Part shown: positions 31,756 through 34,706 of the stretch, piece after piece
How the letters are laid out: each line of letters opens with the position of its first letter
Position numbering within the stretch: the first letter of the stretch is position 1
From: Actinomycetes bacterium
Lineage (GTDB): Bacteria > Actinomycetota > Acidimicrobiia > Acidimicrobiales > RAAP-2
Direction of reading: 5' to 3'
Length of the DNA stretch: 34,706 nucleotides
NCBI GenBank assembly: GCA_021831125.1
Contig: JAKBNI010000015.1
Location: forward strand, 1 to 34,706
Notes under the pieces: generated by a model
What the model saw: only the letters and a program-made list of their open reading frames with translations
What the model was told of the DNA's origin: nothing
Databases searched by the model: none
Program-made: the position numbers and the translations under genes

Positions 31756-33158
31756 CCTCCCCGTACCAGTTCGCCCACGACACCTTCGCGGCGCGACTGC
31801 GCGCGTCCTTCGACCACCTGGCCCCCGGTGAGGAGTCCGGGGAGGTGGTGCGGGTCGCCGGTCGGGTGATGCTGCTGCGGACCCAGGGACGGCTCACCTT
31901 CGCCACCCTGCGCGACTCCTCGGGCGAGGTCCAGCTCTTCTGCCTGGCGGCCGCGACCGAGGGGTACGAGGAGTTCGCCCGGCTCCACCTCGGGGACTGG
32001 GTGGGGGCGATGGGCGAGGTCGTGCGCACGAAGCGCGGCGAGCTCTCGGTGAAGGTCGCCTCGTGGGCCAGGCTCGCCGAGGCCCGGCGCACCTTCGGGG
32101 AGAAGTGGGCCGGGATCACCGACGTGGAGCTGCGCTCCCGGCACCGCGAGGCCGACCTGTGGGCCAACGAGACCACGCGCACCTCGCTGCGCCGGCGCAG
32201 CGAGGTGGTGCGCGCGCTGCGCGAGCACTGCTGGGCCCAGGGATTCATGGAGGTGGAGACCCCCATCTTGAACGCGGTGCCCACCGGCGCGGCCGCCCGA
32301 CCCTTCGTCACCTTCCACAACGCCCTCGACAGCGAGTTCTTCTTGCGCATCGCCCCCGAGCTGTGGCTCAAGCGGCTGGTGGTGGGGGGCTTCGAGCGCG
32401 TCTTCGAGCTGGGACGGGTGTTCCGCAACGAGGGGGTGAGCCCCCGTCACAACCCCGAGTTCACGATGCTCGAGCTCTACGCCGCCTACTGGGACTACGC
32501 CGACATGATGCGCTTCACCGAGGAGCTGGTCGCCGGCGCGGTGTCGTCCGTGCTCGGCACGACCGAGCTCGAGTACCAGGGCCGCGCGGTGTCCTTCGCC
32601 ACCCCGTGGGCCCGCCGTCCCATGGCCGAGCTCGTGAGCGAGGCCCTGGGCGAGGAGGTCTCGGTGCGCACCCCGCGCGCGACCTTGGCCGCCCGGCTGG
32701 CCGAACGCGGCGTCGAGGTGGCCGCCTCCTGGGGTGCGGGCCGCTGCGTCCTGGAGCTGTTCGAGCACCTGTGCGAGGCGGACCTGTGGGCCCCGACGTT
32801 CGTCACCGACTACCCGGTCGAGGTGTCGCCGCTGGCCCGGCGCCACCGCGACGACCCCGAGCTCACCGAGCGCTTCGAGGCGTTCGTCACCGGGCGCGAG
32901 CTCGCCAACGGCTTCAGCGAGCTCAACGACCCCGTCGAGCAGCGGGCCCGCTTCGAGGACCAGGCCCGCCTGGCGGCCGCCGGTGAGGACGAGACGATGG
33001 CGATCGACGAGGACTACATCGCCGCCCTCGAGTGGGGCCTGCCGCCCACCGCCGGCCTCGGGGTGGGCGTCGACCGCCTCGCGATGGTGGTCGCCGACGC
33101 CGCGAACCTGCGCGAGGTGATCGCCTTCCCGACGCTCAAGCCGCGCCGGGGGGAGTGA
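31752..33158 (+). CDS. lysS: Lysyl-tRNA synthetase, class II
   Basis: 468 aa. OB-fold anticodon domain about 35-120 (VVRVAGRVMLLRTQGRLTFATL); motif 1 region EVETPILNAVPTGAAARPF; motif 2 FELGRVFRNEGVSPRHNPEFTMLE; motif 3 GLGVGVDRLAMV. NGFSELNDPVEQRARFEDQ is the typical LysRS segment before motif 3. The GTG start overlaps the coaX stop. Its stop lies 4 bases from the stop of the convergent prenyltransferase gene. In mycobacteria lsr2 and clpC follow; lsr2 is absent here. Confidence 0.95.
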   Translation: MTSPYQFAHDTFAARLRASFDHLAPGEESGEVVRVAGRVMLLRTQGRLTFATLRDSSGEVQLFCLAAATEGYEEFARLHLGDWVGAMGEVVRTKRGELSVKVASWARLAEARRTFGEKWAGITDVELRSRHREADLWANETTRTSLRRRSEVVRALREHCWAQGFMEVETPILNAVPTGAAARPFVTFHNALDSEFFLRIAPELWLKRLVVGGFERVFELGRVFRNEGVSPRHNPEFTMLELYAAYWDYADMMRFTEELVAGAVSSVLGTTELEYQGRAVSFATPWARRPMAELVSEALGEEVSVRTPRATLAARLAERGVEVAASWGAGRCVLELFEHLCEADLWAPTFVTDYPVEVSPLARRHRDDPELTERFEAFVTGRELANGFSELNDPVEQRARFEDQARLAAAGEDETMAIDEDYIAALEWGLPPTAGLGVGVDRLAMVVADAANLREVIAFPTLKPRRGE

Positions 33159-33162
33159 CCCG

Positions 33163-34140
33163 CTAGTAGGCGGGGAGGTCGTCGAGGAGCGAGGCGATGA
33201 AGGCGCCGAAGGCGCCGCGCAACGTGCCGCTGGAGACCGCGGCGAGGGCGCGGTCGGCCTGGTCGAGGAAGTCGCGCGCGGTGTCCATCGTGCGCGCGAT
33301 GCCGTCGGTGGCCACCACGAGCTTGCGCGCGCGCTCGCGCTCGTCGTCGTTGAGGGCCCGCCCGAGCAGGGCGCGCAGCTCGTCGCCGCGGGCCGGGTCC
33401 TCCAGTGCGAAGAGCGTGGGGAGGTTGTAGACGCCCTCGGCCAGGTCCTGGCCCGCCGGCTTGCCGAGCTGGTTGTCGGTCGCGGTGAGGTCGAGCACGT
33501 CGTCGCGCAGCTGGTACACCATGCCAAAGCAGCGGCCGAACTCGGTGAGCGCGTCGCGCTCGGCGTCGGCGTGCACGGCCGTCATCGCGCCCATGCGACA
33601 GCTGCTCGCCATGAGCGCGGCCGTCTTGCCCTCGATGGCCTCGAAGTAGTCGGCGGGGGAGCGCTCGAGGCTGAACGCCGTGCGCACCTCGCTGGTCTGG
33701 CCCCGGGTCAGCCAGGCCAGGGTCGAGGCCATGAGGCTGGCGGTGGCGGCGCCGAGGTCGGCGGCGATGCCCGCGGAGCGGGCCATGAGGTAGTCGCCGG
33801 CGACGATCGCGATCAGGTTGCCGTAACGCGCGTTCACGCTCTCGACGTTGCGCCGGATGACGGCCTCGTCCATCACGTCGTCGTGGTAGAGCGACGCGAG
33901 GTGCATCAGCTCGAGGGCCACGCCGCCCAGCAGGTCCTCCCGGGAGGCGCGCCGCTCGCCCCCGGTGGCCGAGGCCACGGCGAGCAGGGGGCGCAGGCGC
34001 TTGCCGCCCGCGCGCAGCAGGTGGGTCGTGACCGTGTCGAGGTAGGCGTCGCCCAGGACGACCGACTCGGTGAGCAGGTCCTCGAGGAGGGCCATGTCCC
34101 GGTCGAGGCCGGGCAGGGCGAGCAGCGTCGACGGGTCCAC
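33163..34140 (-). CDS. Long-chain polyprenyl diphosphate synthase (trans-isoprenyl)
   Basis: Extends allylic diphosphates with isopentenyl diphosphate, probably for the menaquinone side chain. 325 aa. GGKRLRPLLAV; first Asp-rich motif HDDVMD; second QLRDDVLD; GKTAALMASSC; LPTLFAL. The residue five before the first Asp is Ala (in LASLYHDD), as in long-chain enzymes, whereas short-chain ones carry a bulky aromatic there. The exact chain length cannot be read. GTG start at 34140 sits 6 nt behind TATGGT, so the transcript is probably leaderless. Confidence 0.93.
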   Translation of the reverse strand: MDPSTLLALPGLDRDMALLEDLLTESVVLGDAYLDTVTTHLLRAGGKRLRPLLAVASATGGERRASREDLLGGVALELMHLASLYHDDVMDEAVIRRNVESVNARYGNLIAIVAGDYLMARSAGIAADLGAATASLMASTLAWLTRGQTSEVRTAFSLERSPADYFEAIEGKTAALMASSCRMGAMTAVHADAERDALTEFGRCFGMVYQLRDDVLDLTATDNQLGKPAGQDLAEGVYNLPTLFALEDPARGDELRALLGRALNDDERERARKLVVATDGIARTMDTARDFLDQADRALAAVSSGTLRGAFGAFIASLLDDLPAY

Positions 34141-34146
34141 GTCCCC

Positions 34147-34152
34147 ACCATA
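34147..34152 (-). promoter_or_regulatory. -10 element TATGGT for leaderless polyprenyl synthase
   Basis: On the minus strand TATGGT is followed by GGGGAC and the GTG start at 34140. The geometry equals that of nadE, the HAD gene and the DinB-like gene. Confidence 0.45.
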
Positions 34153-34191
34153 GAGGGTGCGTAATCGCTGCTCCGAGGGGCTCGTCCCCCC

Positions 34192-34202
34192 CGCAAAGGG
34201 CG
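34192..34202. promoter_or_regulatory. Possible ClgR-type box upstream of clpC
   Basis: CGC-AAAGG-GCG fits the CGC-N5-GCG core reported for ClgR, the activator of clp genes in actinobacteria. It ends 5 bases before the candidate clpC -10. The flanks match only partly, and such short GC-rich cores arise often by chance. Confidence 0.25.
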
Positions 34203-34207
34203 ACCAT

Positions 34208-34213
34208 TACACT
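34208..34213 (+). promoter_or_regulatory. -10 element TACACT for clpC
   Basis: TACACT fits TANNNT; transcription would start near 34220, giving a leader of about 23 nt. An inverted repeat ACTGA/TCAGT (34211-34223) overlaps the predicted start site. Confidence 0.4.
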
Positions 34214-34242
34214 GACTTTCAGTCGACAGTTAGGACGAAGAA

Positions 34243-34706
34243 TTGTTTGAGCGCTTCACTGACCGGGCTCGGCGGGTCCTCGTGCTCGCCCAGGAGGAGG
34301 CCCGCGACCTCAACCACGCCTTCATCGGGACCGAGCACATACTGCTCGGCCTGATCCGCGAGGGCGAGGGGGTGGCCGCCAAGGCCCTCGACGCCCTCGG
34401 GGTGACCTTCGACGTCGTGCGCGAGAAGGTGGAGGAGGCCATCGGGGCCAACACCAACCCCTCGCCGGGCTCGCCCCCCTTCACGCCGCGGGCGAAGAAG
34501 GTGCTCGAGCTGTCCCTGCGCGAGGCCCTCCAGCTGGGCCACTCCTACATCGGCACCGAGCACATGCTCCTCGGCCTCGTGCGCGAGGGCGAGGGCGTGG
34601 CCGCCCAGGTGCTCAACGACCTCGGCGCCGACATGGGCCGGGTGCGCACCCAGGTCATCCAGATGATGTCGGGCCAGTCGGGCAAGGAGGCGAGCGTCGC
34701 CTCGGG
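34243..34706 (+). CDS. clpC: ATP-dependent Clp protease ATPase subunit ClpC, 5' part (cut by window end)
   Basis: Hsp100 unfoldase that feeds substrates to ClpP. Only the first 154 codons are present. The product opens [20 protein letters not shown] and contains two Clp-N repeats, [22 protein letters not shown] and [22 protein letters not shown], the ClpC signature rather than ClpB. The start must be TTG at 34243, since this codon precedes the invariant FERF with no in-frame ATG or GTG close by; AGGACGAAG just upstream may be the ribosome site. No disruption is seen before the window edge. Confidence 0.95.
   Translation, partial: MFERFTDRARRVLVLAQEEARDLNHAFIGTEHILLGLIREGEGVAAKALDALGVTFDVVREKVEEAIGANTNPSPGSPPFTPRAKKVLELSLREALQLGHSYIGTEHMLLGLVREGEGVAAQVLNDLGADMGRVRTQVIQMMSGQSGKEASVAS

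Noticed and set aside
1..34706. CRISPR array, insertion sequence, prophage or rRNA genes
   Set aside because: No regularly spaced direct repeats, transposase or integrase motifs, or rRNA sequence were seen; the window reads as core chromosome.

Overview
The window is a gene-dense, very GC-rich chromosomal segment of an actinobacterium. GTG starts are common, start/stop overlaps are tight, and several start codons sit at or next to the expected transcription start behind a TANNNT -10 hexamer (leaderless arrangement). Gene content and order (trkA pair divergent from an APC permease; topA-tmk-holB-tRNA-Thr; tilS-hpt-folE-folP-folB-folK-DUF2520-panC-coaX-lysS-clpC) match actinobacterial chromosomes. 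Absent ftsH, panD and lsr2 at the expected places, together with a MurD2/MurL pair, suggest a deep lineage such as Acidimicrobiia; that class assignment is inference. I saw no insertion sequence, prophage, CRISPR array or gene-free stretch above 300 bases.

Layout. 10-3504: glutamine synthetase type II (minus) divergent from nadE plus a small unknown gene. 3585-6660: a primary-like sigma factor converging on a HAD hydrolase and two TrkA K+-channel regulatory proteins. 6761-9127: an APC permease with an in-frame C-terminal OB-fold-like domain. 9218-13796: topA, tmk, holB and tRNA-Thr(CGU). 13877-18021: a DinB/DUF664 protein, a SIMPL-domain membrane-anchored protein and a PAS-GAF-PAS-GGDEF-EAL protein. 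17958-21668 (minus): zur, pgeF, murL, murD2. 21729-25157 (plus): a zinc ABC transporter with two different permeases. 25168-33158: tilS, hpt, folate, pantothenate/CoA genes and lysS. 33163-34140 (minus): long-chain polyprenyl diphosphate synthase. 34243-end: 5' part of clpC.

Most notable region: 17958-25157. A 39-bp near-perfect palindrome (21700-21738) lies between zur and the zinc transporter and covers candidate -10 elements for both directions. Downstream of zur, with overlaps or a 12-nt gap only, follow pgeF (peptidoglycan editing factor), murL (an ATP-dependent epimerase of the glutamyl residue) and murD2 (L-Glu ligase). If the four genes are one transcript, zinc status would control the fidelity and chirality of residues 1 and 2 of the peptidoglycan stem peptide.

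Other points of interest: a phosphatase-like protein between folP and folB whose apparent HCX5R loop reads HDX5R; the permease/OB-fold fusion; a lysine-rich histone-like tail on glutamine synthetase; a degenerate EAL domain joined to an intact GGDEF domain; and operator-like inverted repeats in the glnA/nadE and trkA/permease divergent regions. All assignments rest on reading motifs and gene order by eye; no searches were run.
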